NCBI GenBank assembly: GCA_900312665.1
Contig: ONZQ02000019.1
Location: 434,001-498,000 of the forward strand
DNA: 64,000 nt
Source of the DNA: Cephalotrichum gorgonifer
Lineage: Eukaryota > Ascomycota > Sordariomycetes > Microascales > Microascaceae
Direction of reading: 5' to 3'
Under the pieces are notes generated by a model. It ran no database searches. It was given only the letters and a program-made list of their open reading frames with translations, and was not told the DNA's origin. Shown one piece after another: positions 52,428 to 62,347 of this stretch. The stretch's first letter is position 1, and each line of letters opens with the position of its first letter. The translations under genes and the position numbers were made by a program.

Positions 52428-54269
52428 CTATGTATAGATGCGTTTGGGCAATGCCCCTTGAACCATGGCCGCCATGGGCTCCCCGATTCCGCACCCGCCC
52501 TCCCACTGTTCCATTGTAAACCCTGATTGGAAATGCGCCGCCAAGTGCTGCACTCTCTGCTTCCAGCTGTTCATCTTGGCTTGACAGAACCCGCAACGAC
52601 TTGGGACGGCATCTTGGGTATGCCGTAGCATAGACACGTCCATGGCCCAGCCTTCCCTCCTGCGACAACCGTGGAACTTGTGCAGATGCTGCACCAAATG
52701 GTCCTTGCGGCTGAAGGTCCTTGCGGAGAGCTCACGCTCGGCGCAGGCTTCGAACTGATGAGACTGGAAATGTTCGACGCTCGGCGAGGTGTGTCCGCAG
52801 AAGATGCATTCCTGGGCCTCCTGCGCAAAGCACCAGATGACCAAGGGGCTGTCGGGGCTCAGGGGCACGCCGCAGACCCAGGAGTCGAGGCCGGGTAGGT
52901 GAACGGACTGTTCGTGTCGTACCCAGTCGTACTTCTTGCCGAAACTCTGGGGGCAAAAGGTACACTGAAAAATAGCCGATTTCGCAGGCTTTTCTTCTCT
53001 CGATACATGCCGACCACCGTCTTCCTCGGGATCTTGAGCAGCAGCGGAGCGGTCGGTGTGAGGAGATGCTCTGACTCTCGACTGAAAGGAGTAGCAAGAT
53101 GAGTTCGAATCGGAGGACAGATCTCGAGTGAGGGACCGTGTATGGAAATTGAAATCCCCGCTACCGCTAACAGAGGACGCACTTCCGTCGCCGTAACTAG
53201 CGCGGTCCGCCGGCTCAGAATCATAGTGGTGGTGGTCCCACCAGGGTGCGCCAAGAGCGCTGCTGATGACCGACGCGGATACAGGCTCTTCGTCGGGAGG
53301 GGAGCTGCGCCACCTCTCGAGAGGCGTCATATTCGCCAGGATGGATCGCGGCATAGGCGACCCCTGCGGGAAGATCTTGGTGGCGGACCGCGCCGACGAC
53401 GCCTCGGCGGACATCTTATGTCGCCGTCGGGCGTTGGAGAACCAATTCACGACCTGGGTCCTGCTCAGGCCAGACTGCTGGGCCATGGCGGACTTTTCTT
53501 CTTCCGAGGGATAGGGATGGTCGATATGAGCCGCAAACCAGGTCCTCAGCGCGCGGTTCTTGTGCACGGAGCGAGAACTGGATCGCTTGCCGCTTACCGG
53601 CGGGACAGTCGGCCGCAATGGTGGACGGGTCGTCGGCCCGGCCGCCAGGACGAGTTCGTCCGGAGATGGGGCAAGGGATGATGAAGGTTCATACTCCTCG
53701 TTTACGCCGTGGAGCTGACCAATAACGGGCTGGGGAGTCTCGAAATGCGAGTGGTCCCGTTTCCCCTGACCAGCCAGGCTGCACTCGCGGAAGAGTGCGA
53801 CACAACTGGAACATGACGAGATGGGGTTGGGGTTAGCGGAAGTCGTCCGCAGGATGAAGCACTGCAATCGATGGCGTTGACAGTGGGAACAGGCCATTGG
53901 CGGTCGATAGGCCCCATGGTAGGCCGCCTCACTGTTGAGGAAGGTGCCGTCCACGTTCAAGCCGTCCATCTCGTCGAGGTTGAACGTGAAGGTGTCTGGA
54001 GTCGCCTCCGTCTCGAAAGCTGTGGGGCATGGCCACAGACTAGCCCCCGCCAGTTGCTCCCGCGTGAACTCATACTCGGGAAAGGCGGCGATAATAGGCA
54101 TGGCCACCGAGCTGTCCAAGATACCTGGGTCAGCAGTCAAGGTGGCCGGGCTGTGGCTGTCGAGGCACGCCTCCGGGGCCGTACTCGTACTTGGATTGCC
54201 AGGCACCCCGGCCATCGCCATCGCATTGTAGTCCCCAGCAGCAAAGAGGTCGTCTGACAGTAGATTCAT
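52428..54269 (-). CDS. Transcription factor with zinc-cluster-like motif, TALE homeodomain and C2H2 fingers
   Basis: Intronless, 613 residues. The start is ATG 54269 (MNLLSDDLFAAG); the longer frame begins with TTG. Three DNA-binding-type modules appear in order. First, near residue 130, is CSHCQRHRLQC..18..CSSCVALFREC, which has CX2CX6C...CX2CX6C spacing like a Zn2Cys6 cluster. Second, about 231-280, is a homeobox-KN domain (RALRTWFAAHIDHPYPSEEE, VVNWFSNARRRHK). Third, about 435-590, are C2H2-type fingers (CTFCPQSFGKKYDWVRHEQSVH, CIFCGHTS..H). Homeodomain plus C2H2 proteins are a known fungal regulator group. It is the likely local regulator of the two enzymes beside it; that is inference from position. 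Confidence 0.85.
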   Translation of the reverse strand: MNLLSDDLFAAGDYNAMAMAGVPGNPSTSTAPEACLDSHSPATLTADPGILDSSVAMPIIAAFPEYEFTREQLAGASLWPCPTAFETEATPDTFTFNLDEMDGLNVDGTFLNSEAAYHGAYRPPMACSHCQRHRLQCFILRTTSANPNPISSCSSCVALFRECSLAGQGKRDHSHFETPQPVIGQLHGVNEEYEPSSSLAPSPDELVLAAGPTTRPPLRPTVPPVSGKRSSSRSVHKNRALRTWFAAHIDHPYPSEEEKSAMAQQSGLSRTQVVNWFSNARRRHKMSAEASSARSATKIFPQGSPMPRSILANMTPLERWRSSPPDEEPVSASVISSALGAPWWDHHHYDSEPADRASYGDGSASSVSGSGDFNFHTRSLTRDLSSDSNSSCYSFQSRVRASPHTDRSAAAQDPEEDGGRHVSREEKPAKSAIFQCTFCPQSFGKKYDWVRHEQSVHLPGLDSWVCGVPLSPDSPLVIWCFAQEAQECIFCGHTSPSVEHFQSHQFEACAERELSARTFSRKDHLVQHLHKFHGCRRREGWAMDVSMLRHTQDAVPSRCGFCQAKMNSWKQRVQHLAAHFQSGFTMEQWEGGCGIGEPMAAMVQGALPKRIYT

Positions 54270-54593
54270 GGGCAAGTATTTTTACTCTCCCGCGCAAGTT
54301 AGGCTGTCAAAAAGGGGGGGAGTCCAATTCCGGGTTGGAACGTCGTTGGTCCATGAGCTAGGTCGCAGCGATTCCTAGCGGCGGGTACATGCATGTACTA
54401 CTCGTGGACTTGGGATGAGTCAGGACACACTAGTAGTCAAGTAGTTAAGTGGTTCTCGGCCGCTTGTCCAAAGTAACCCCCCCACCCCAAAAGTACGTAG
54501 TTAATGGGTAACCTTACTGTGATGGCCCAGCCTTGAACCTTGAACCGGCTGGGGATGCTGATGCTTCGCATTCGAAGTGCCCTGTTGCTCTAC

Positions 54594-55053
54594 ATGAACA
54601 GGGCATAATAGCTTTCTAAACCTTGGAAGGCCCCGGCCCGCCCAGAGCTCCCAACCCGGTATTCCAACCGGGGGACCATATCGTCGTGAACTCCAGAATC
54701 AACAACATAAATCCCGAGCGCCATGGTGGCGACATATATCCTGAACTCCCAGATCGACTAACACGTATAGCCACAATGCACCTCACATTCCCCTCCCTCT
54801 TCCCAAGCACCCCCGAAAACCCCTACGAGAAATCATAAACCATGAGGCTCTCCCTCCCGCTCTTCGCCTCCTTCAGCACAATGACCATCTCGTCATCGAA
54901 CCCCACCCAGCTCCGTCTATCGTCCCACTCATCACCGCCCCCGACCACCGCGCCCCCCTCCCCCGCGGGGCTCGGCCGTATCTTCACGCTCCTGCCCCCC
55001 GTGCGCCCCTCGAGCTCCCACACGCGCAGCTCGTCGCCCCGGCAGCTCACGCT
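54594..55053. repeat. Right copy of the direct repeat (F-box gene 3' end)
   Basis: This is the intact counterpart of 47190-47663, in the same orientation. It comprises the last ~75 codons of the F-box gene plus about 230 bases of 3' flank. Similarity fades left of about 54594 and right of about 55053. The two copies bracket about 6.9 kb containing three genes. Confidence 0.88.
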
Positions 55054-56664
55054 CACAGCCTTTCCCCGTGACGTGATCTCCGCGTCGCCGATTCCCGACG
55101 TGTGGCCCCACAGCCGGATCCCGCGGGATATGGAGAGGGAAGCGGCGTCCGTGGTGCACAGGTACAGGATGAGCGTGTTGTCCGGGAGCGTGGCGAGGAG
55201 GTACGGGTGCGTGTAGCATAGCGCCATGGGGCCGTACTCGTCCTCCGCCTCCTCCGAGGTGGTGTCGTCCGAGTCGGAGGAGGACAAGCTGCCGCCCGCC
55301 GACACGGCCAGCGAGCGGCGGCCCCCCGTGACGGTGGGTGCGGCGTGGGCGATCCGCGACTGGACTACTTCGGGCGGCACTTTTAGCCGGGCCTGCGCGC
55401 CGGCGATATGGAGTTCCTGAATCCCGATCGTCCAGCCTTCTCGCGTCGGTTGCGTGTAGGCGATGGATGCGGTGGTCGAGGTGGCCAGCTTCCGGATGGA
55501 TAGGGCCAGCGGTGCTTTGGACGAGTGTGACTTGAGCGACGTCATGAGGAGCGGTGGAGGGAGCCTCGTATTTGGTATGGCATCCTCCTGTTCGATGCGT
55601 CTTGCCGATCCCACCCCTCCCGCCTGCGCCCTGGAATTTCGTAAGGTCTCGTCTGGCTTTTCGCGGGGAGTCTTCGGGTCACTTCGCACGACGCTCTCCG
55701 TGGAGGTCTCCGGCGCTGCCGCCTCAGTACTGAACGCGTACAAGGACACGAGGACGTTCCCCGTCGCGGTCATCAAGTACGGAAAGGCATAGGCCACCGT
55801 CACCAGCTTCCCATTCGTAGACTTCGGGTGGTAGTATCGTTTCGTGAACTGGCCCCGGGCGATATCCAAGGCCCACACCCCAAAGCTCCCATCGAGGAAC
55901 CCAATAGCAATCTCGAGCCTGCCCTCCGCCACATGCTGGTCATCAACGGCCATGCAAGTCGGGACCACCTCGTCCGCCCCGTCGTCCGAAAGCTCGATCC
56001 GAGCCAGGAGCTCCTTAGTCTTCAGGTCCCAGGCGCGCAGCCCTGCCGCCGCGTCGGCTGTCACGGCCGTCCCGTCCACGACCTTGGCAAGCGTCTGCTT
56101 CGGCGGCGCGGGGCGGAGCGTCGTCATCACCGCCGGGTCGCCGCCCACGTCCAGCTCCTCCACGGCGCACTTCCCCCGCGACCAGTTGTGGCGTAGCTTA
56201 TACTGGCGCTTCCAGTCGACGGGGCGGTCGTCCTCCTGCGCCCGGCGTCTCCGGAGGTCGGGGCCGCCGTGGCGCATCACCGTCCGGCTGGTGGCGCGGG
56301 CGTCGTCGTGGCCGGCGGCTGGGGGGCGGAAGCCCGGGATGCGCATCGCGCGCGGGAGGACGAAGTGGAGGTAGTAGAGCTGGCGCCATAGCTGGGAGTC
56401 GGCGGACAGGGTGCGGAAGCGGTGAGATACGGGGGACACGCCGAGGAGGTGGGAGAGGGGGAGGTAGGAGAGGATGCGGAGGAGGAGCTCGTCGGAGAGC
56501 GATGAGAGGTGGTCGCGGGGCGCACGCGCGCAGGAGGAGATGGGGATATCGCTGGCGAGTCCCTCGCCGAGTCGGCGCCGTTTCGAAGGGCGACTGTCGG
56601 AGGTTGCTGCGGTGGTTTGGGGTGGCGTCCTCGCCCTCGAAGGACGTTGGCTTGTCGGCGGCAT
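54823..56664 (-). CDS. F-box protein with WD-like beta-propeller region
   Basis: Intronless, 613 residues, ATG at 56664 (MPPTSQRPSR). The N-terminus is basic (KRRRLGEG). An F-box occupies about 51-97 (LSSLSDELLLRILSYLPLSHLLGVSPVSHRF..LWRQLYY), followed by a helical linker (WKRQYKLRHNWSRGKC). The rest is beta-rich with degenerate WD-type strands (LRAWDLKTKELLARIEL, GFLDGSFGVWALD, LRVWELEGR). F-box proteins join Skp1 and cullin-1 in SCF ubiquitin ligases and choose the substrate through the C-terminal domain. The substrate is unknown. Its 3' end is partly duplicated 7 kb away. Divergent from the C2H2 gene, 484 bp away. Confidence 0.88.
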   Translation of the reverse strand: MPPTSQRPSRARTPPQTTAATSDSRPSKRRRLGEGLASDIPISSCARAPRDHLSSLSDELLLRILSYLPLSHLLGVSPVSHRFRTLSADSQLWRQLYYLHFVLPRAMRIPGFRPPAAGHDDARATSRTVMRHGGPDLRRRRAQEDDRPVDWKRQYKLRHNWSRGKCAVEELDVGGDPAVMTTLRPAPPKQTLAKVVDGTAVTADAAAGLRAWDLKTKELLARIELSDDGADEVVPTCMAVDDQHVAEGRLEIAIGFLDGSFGVWALDIARGQFTKRYYHPKSTNGKLVTVAYAFPYLMTATGNVLVSLYAFSTEAAAPETSTESVVRSDPKTPREKPDETLRNSRAQAGGVGSARRIEQEDAIPNTRLPPPLLMTSLKSHSSKAPLALSIRKLATSTTASIAYTQPTREGWTIGIQELHIAGAQARLKVPPEVVQSRIAHAAPTVTGGRRSLAVSAGGSLSSSDSDDTTSEEAEDEYGPMALCYTHPYLLATLPDNTLILYLCTTDAASLSISRGIRLWGHTSGIGDAEITSRGKAVSVSCRGDELRVWELEGRTGGRSVKIRPSPAGEGGAVVGGGDEWDDRRSWVGFDDEMVIVLKEAKSGRESLMVYDFS

Positions 56665-57148
56665 GGCTGGGGATGGGAAGTCGGGAGACGCGCCACGATA
56701 GTCGAGGTTTAGAGGTCGGGTGGGCGGGGGATATGGATACGAAGCCGGGGGGGTGGCCTAGCCCAAGGTACCGCAGCTCTTCATGTTCAGCTTATTTTAT
56801 TTTGTCGTCGTTCCGGGCCTTGTGTCAAGTCGCGGGCACTGGAGACCAGAGAGGAGGTCTTGCTCACCGTCAGTCTGCGACGCTCGGCGGTCTACCAATT
56901 TGTGTTAGTAATATGCAAGCACTTTACAGAACCTGACCATCTCATTCCCCCCACCAATGCTTAGTTAGCACGTGCTATTCCCCAGACTCGCATACAAGTC
57001 ACAAAGTATCAATTAGTTACATCTCAACCTCATCGCCAGCTCTCAAAACACTCGCCTCCAGGTCAACCTTCACGACCAAGTCCACGCAACTACGATTCAT
57101 ATCTTATCCTATAATCGGAATCTCAGTACCCATATATAAGTCGCAACC
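56665..57148. promoter_or_regulatory. Divergent promoter region between F-box and C2H2 genes
   Basis: 484 bp. No frame with coding character. A CATATATAAG TATA-like box lies at about 57131-57140, roughly 10 bp before the C2H2 start codon. Confidence 0.5.
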
Positions 57149-57784
57149 ATGGCGCCAGTATGTAGTGAATATACACATCCTCCACCTGCCCTCTTCCCTC
57201 ACCCTTCAACCTTCCTCTCTTCCAGGATCACAATACTCACCAGCTGACCCACCTCGGTCTTTCCCCGGTCATAGCGCCACCAGACGTTACCACCGGCCCA
57301 GACCTCGTCCGCCCGCGAGGCCCTCCAGTCCTTCTACTGCAACCTCTGCTCCAAGGGCTACTCCCGCATGAACGACTACGAGGCCCACCTGAGCAGCTAC
57401 GACCACACCCACAAGCAGCGCCTCAAGGACATGAAAGCCATGGTCAAGGACCCCGGCGCAGGCGCCCGCGCTAGGAAGGCGGAGGCCAAGGCCGACGGCA
57501 TCATCAGCATCAAGCTCTCCGAGGGAGAGGAGGCCCCCGCCGCCGGCTCGGGCTTCAAGAAGGGCGGCTTCAAGAAAGCCGGGTTCAAGTCGGCTTTCGC
57601 CTCTGCCGCTAGCCCCGCAGCGCCAGTGGGCAGGCCGGAGGGGAAGGCCGAGGCTCGTGGGCTCAGCGGCGATGATGGACCCGGAGCGGGTAGGGCTGCT
57701 GCTCCCCTGCCCCTGGCGGCGCAGACGTCCGACTCGGAGGATGACGACTACGAGCGGTATAACCCGCGGTTTCCGACCGATTGA
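57149..57784 (+). CDS. Small C2H2 zinc-finger protein (GPATCH8/ZNF804-type finger)
   Basis: Two exons: 57149-57157 (MAP) and 57275-57784, giving 172 residues. The intron begins GTATGT and I end it at GGTCATAG (57274), with a CTGAC branch about 25 nt upstream. An earlier CTTCCAG acceptor at 57225 would put the finger out of frame. The finger (FYCNLCSKGYSRMNDYEAHLSSYDHTHKQR) has wide CX2C..HX5H spacing, and the following helix LKDMKAMV matches the finger type of GPATCH8/ZNF804 proteins. Then comes a low-complexity tail with FKKGGFKKAGFK and an acidic end (SDSEDDDYERYNPRF). Such fingers are linked to RNA processing; the function here is not known. Confidence 0.85.
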
Positions 57785-58006
57785 GCGCCAGCAAGGCCCC
57801 CCTACCGTGGGCTTTACTTTCCAGCCTCCGCCGGTCCCTTTTCGTTACTGTATTCTAGCCTATTTCATTCGGAGAGGAGATACCCCTAGTACTATTCCTT
57901 CATATCGTCCTGTACAAGCCTGCAAACCTAAACCCAAACCCCGATCACGCTGCCCAGGATGAGTTACCTTCCTGGCCCTCCCTCCCTTCTGGCCCCTGCC
58001 TATCCC

Positions 58007-61000
58007 TCACAGGTTCCACGGTATGGGATCAATATCCTGCAAGTCTTCTTCTAATAGGCTCAACATGTTCCTGTTGGTAGAAAACCAGTCGACCATCTGC
58101 ACAGACGACGGCTCGTGATCCTGGGGGTTGAAGGGGTCGCCCGGGTCGACCGAAGAGGCATGGAACGGCGGCGCCACCTGGTCGACGTTCATAAACCCCA
58201 GCTCCCCGAGGTACATCTCGAACTGGTCGCCGATCGGCCGCATGCTCTCGTTCGCCTCCTGCTGGTCCCTCGCCCCCACGTAGAACCTCGCGATGCTGCA
58301 CATGAGCTGGCAGAGTCGATGGAGCTTCTGCGCCGCCTCGGACGAGGGCATCGCCGGGACCAGCGACGTCACGAAGTCCTCGAGGAGCTTGAGGTCGCTT
58401 ATCTCGTACGTGTCGATTACGTGGCAGAGGAGGACGAAGAAGGGGGCAAACGGGGTCAGCATGATGGCCCTAGATATAGAAATCGAATTAGCCGTTGAAG
58501 CTTCACATCTCGATGGTCGAAGGGGGTCCCGTCCGTCCCCCATCCATCCCGTGTGCCTACTCACCAGTGAACATATACTGCCTTCAAGTGGTCGCCCTGC
58601 GTTATCCGGGACATGCAGTGCTGGTGCGCCCTCATCGTCAGGCGCGCGGCGTCGATGCACTCCTGACAGAAACGGCTGGGGGAACCTTCCGGAGCGGGGA
58701 TGGCCCGATATGCAAGTGTTATCGTCGAGTAGAAGGTCACCTCGTCTCCCAGAACATGCAGCTCCATGAACCCCGGTTCGCCTATTGACCTCAGGCCGGT
58801 CAAGGTTGCCTCGCGGGCCTCGGCGGCGCTGGCCGACAGGTCTGTGAGCTCCTTGGAGAGACGGCGGGCCCAGTTCTCGTGCTCCTCTCGTGGCTGCGAT
58901 AGAGCGGCCGGGCTGTATCTATATGGGGGAACGAATCAGCTTCATACTCCTCCCGTTCTGCCTCAGTCGGAAGGGAGCGGAAACGCGAGGCAAGCGGGAT
59001 ATGAGGGAGGGGGGACGTGACTAACAGATACTTGTACAGTTTGTTTTGTATCGTGGCGTGGTGCACCCAGTAGATAACCATCTTCCCCCACGGGTTATCC
59101 AACGACGCCTGCGGCGTGCCCGGGTTCATGTCCTCCACGGCGATCTCGATGTCCCACTCCTGGATTGCCGGAGGACGGCCCATCCGCAGCGACAGGCACG
59201 AGTCGAGGACGTAAGTTTGCCAGAACATGAGGGCGCGCATATCGGTCCCGTCGGCCATGAAGTAGCAAGAGCTCGCAGCGCTCGTGGGCTTCTTGTGGTA
59301 GCCTAGGACGCGGCAGATGTCGGCGGCCTTCGCCATCAGCTGCCATGCGAGGGAGGGCCGTGAGATCTCGATGCAATACAGAGCCTACATCTAGTAATTA
59401 GAACGAAGTAGAGGGGAAGAGGTGGGGAAGGCACAGGCTTAGGAGGATGCGATTCAGCACTAACCCCTAGATGCAACGCCTCTACAGTCTCGCAGTGGGC
59501 GGGAAGAAACATGGGCATGTTCCCCAACGCCGTCTCAAGATTCGTTTGGCACATCTGGTAGTAGTCTCGGTATATATTCCGGGCCTCTTCCTCATCGGCC
59601 GTGTAGTGCCGCTCCCGGAAGAGATAGTACAAGGCGGCGTTGACGATGACGTAGGTACAACAGGTGTAGTCGTCGGTTCGGAAGTATACCTTCCGACAGC
59701 GGTCTCTGAAATCCTCCGACCCCATGAAGGTGGTGATGTATCCATACATGGTCGGAGGGTCGTCTACGAGCCCCAAGGTCCTGTCAGACCCATCCAGAAA
59801 ACGTGTGTGGGTTGGGGGAGAGGGCGGAATTTGGGGGGGGGGCGGGTATCAGGCAGACCTTTCACCTTCTCGATCTCCGCTATCGTTGCGGCCAGGGGAG
59901 GCATCGGCAGCTGCGAGAGGCCTCCCACGGATATGTCCTTCTGCTTCGGGAAGCGGTAGACGTCGGACGAGGAGACCTGGCGCTTGTGGAGGGACACGAT
60001 CTGGCGGAGCGACGACAGCGCGGCGGATACGTCGGGGTTCAGGCCGCGTTGGTCGGCCGAGGTGCGCTGGGCGGCGACCTCGATGAACTCGCTGGCGAAG
60101 ATGGTGTTGGCGGGGATGGAAGAGTCCGCGCCCTCGATGGAGGACTCGACCTCGGGGTCCTCGTCCACGCACGAGGCGGTCCCCGGGTGTGAGAGCGGGG
60201 GTACGGTCGCCGAGCGCTCTACTCGCCGGAGGTGGGCGTCGCTGGGGATCTCGTAGCCATTGTGGTGGGAGGGCCGGAGGGTGATTCCCTTTAGGAGCTC
60301 CTCGATGTTGGCGAGCCTCTCGTCTATGACATCGATCTTCTTCTCACTAACACGGCAGAGATTACACATGAGTCTAGGTCAGTCTCGCGCGCTTCCTGGC
60401 TAGGGGGGCAGAGAGGGACACAGCTCATGATGATCAATTTAGGGGAGGGATAGGATAGGGAGGGGGTAGGACGACTACGGAGTACGGCGTTGGGCCGGGG
60501 GGGGGAACGATTCTGCGTTAGGCGATACGCACTACTGTTCGGAGATAAGGACGCGCTGCCTCTGTTCCTTTGGGCGCTGGCCAATGCCGATAGAGCTGCA
60601 TACGCGACTCGAGGTCCGGCAGTTTGAGCACGGAGACTCCTTATCACATCGAACCTATCGAAGCACGAATTTTAATATTTCGTGAAGTTGATACACGGAC
60701 GGGTTGGGAGAAGGGGGGGGGAGGGAAGGAGGAAGGGGGGGCGGCCGGCACCCCCGAATCCGGGCCGGTGTCCGCGGGGCCCGGCCGTGGACCCCCGAGC
60801 TACCTCGACAAAGATGCCGGATGGCAGGCTAGCGGGCAGGGTAGCCACTTGTTGGATTGGAACTAACCTTTCGGACGCGGCATTGGTCACACTAGCGGGT
60901 CTCTGTCAGCTAGGGGTGTTCGGATGGACAATCACGCAGAATGTTGCTCGTCGTTGTCCGCGGAGTCCGAACGGAGGCGCAGCTTGATATGGAAATTCGA

Positions 61001-61059
61001 CCTACTGCTTTCTTCAGGGCCGGGTCATCGCCACCAAGGCTCTGTCTACTAGCACCCAT
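58007..61059 (-). CDS. Zn2Cys6 transcription factor with fungal-specific middle homology region
   Basis: Eight exons: 61059-61006, 60891-60868 (24 nt), 60654-60533, 60346-59859, 59763-59465, 59384-59026, 58918-58565 and 58469-58007, giving 720 residues; all phases agree. Exons 1-3 assemble a perfect zinc cluster: ACDQCRVRK, then VRCDKESPCSNC, ending RVC (CX2CX6CX5CX2CX6C, residues 19-45). A coiled linker follows (YEKKIDVIDERLANIEELL). The fungal_trans region starts about 200 (KDDPPTMYGYITTF, CRKVYFRTDDYT) with LAWQLMAKAADICRVLGYH and LRMGRPPAIQ. The C-terminus ends DIDPIPWNL. The acceptor at 59764, not the earlier CTGACAG, is chosen because it keeps frame and gives VKDDPPT. It lies divergent from an ABC transporter gene, which it may control. 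Confidence 0.88.
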
Positions 61060-62347
61060 TTTTGCTCGGAGATGAAGGGCCGCTGCTACTTTTCCTTGAG
61101 GGTGATCAGTTTGTTCTTCTAGTAGGGAAACGGAAGCGGGGGAGAAAAAAAAGAATATCAACAGACTACTTGTAAACGAAGGGAGATGACAGGGCGGGGG
61201 AGATGACGGAAGCTAAGAACACTCCAGAGTGGATGGAGTCATTCGCCGGGCCACTCTAGTGTCAGACAGGTAGCTCCTGGGGACGGGATTTAAAAAATAA
61301 GGGTGGGAGGGACACCAGCCTGGACAGCGTGGACAGGTACGTACCCTTCCCAAATAAGGTTTGGGCCCTATAGCTCTTAACCTGTTTTAGGGCGGGATCC
61401 GATCGCGTGGACCTTGCAGGAAGATAGAACGCCAAGCAGGCAACAGAATATTATTCCTTCGCACCACGTACTCGATACTTCGTACTTGATTGTCAGAAGG
61501 GGGAATGCAAGGTTATTAGTAAGGATACTCGTTTACCCAAAGGAGGCAGGCTGGGACCACTCCACCCATGCTAGTAAGGTATCAGGTACGAGTACGTAGG
61601 TTAAATACTACCACAGACGAGTCCGAGTGCGAGGTAGTACTCCTCGTAATATTAGGGGGGAATTCCGTCGGAGTACGAGATATACGCGCGTCCATGAACA
61701 CGTCGGATTGCGTGAGTTCTAGTAGGAAAACGCCCTGGTGGCCAATGTTAGTTAGATGCCGGACCAAGACTGACATCACTAGAGTGATCAGTGTACTAGT
61801 ACCCGTAGTGGAATGTGCAGTTATTCAATTTTACATTTCTCGAAATCCTCGCGCGTGGAATCACTACAAGCGGGAAGAAACGTTCCGCTGCCGGCCCCAC
61901 AACCACGCCTCTTGGCGGGCGCACCAATCACCGCCGGCATCAGCCGGTGATCATCGGGAACCCGGAGCAATAGAATGCTTGCTTCCCGGGCCTGGTAAGC
62001 CTTGGCAAAGTCGAAAACTGCCCTTTTGAGTCGACTATTTGAGGTTACGCACCCTCGTATCCTCGCGGCCTTATAAAAGACGTTTCCTCCCATGCTTCTT
62101 TTTTCTTTCTACCTCCACACCCAACCGTGCTTCCTGTTTGGCCAATGGCAGTATAAGTGCTTTGCGTATATCCTGGCCTGGATATTCATCATTAAGGTCC
62201 TCACTCTCGACACTTCCCATCCGCCTCTGATTCGATTGGGAGATGGCGTAAGCAGGGTGGCACCATAAATAAGCAGAACCCCCGAAAAACAAAACCTCCA
62301 CTTGGAATCCTTAGTTCACCGACATACTCCCAAAAAACCTCCCAAAG
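61060..62347. promoter_or_regulatory. Divergent region between Zn2Cys6 factor and ABC transporter
   Basis: About 1.29 kb. No coding signal. Contains TACGAGTACGTA (61585-61596), further GAGTACGAG copies near 61660, and short CGG/CCG triplets such as CCGGCATCAGCCGG (61933-61946). That last is the kind of inverted CGG half-site Zn2Cys6 dimers bind; it is suggestive only. Confidence 0.45.

Noticed and set aside
48382..54269. Starship-like giant transposon carrying the three-gene island
   Set aside because: No tyrosine recombinase (captain) gene at either edge and no terminal repeats; only an F-box gene fragment brackets the island.
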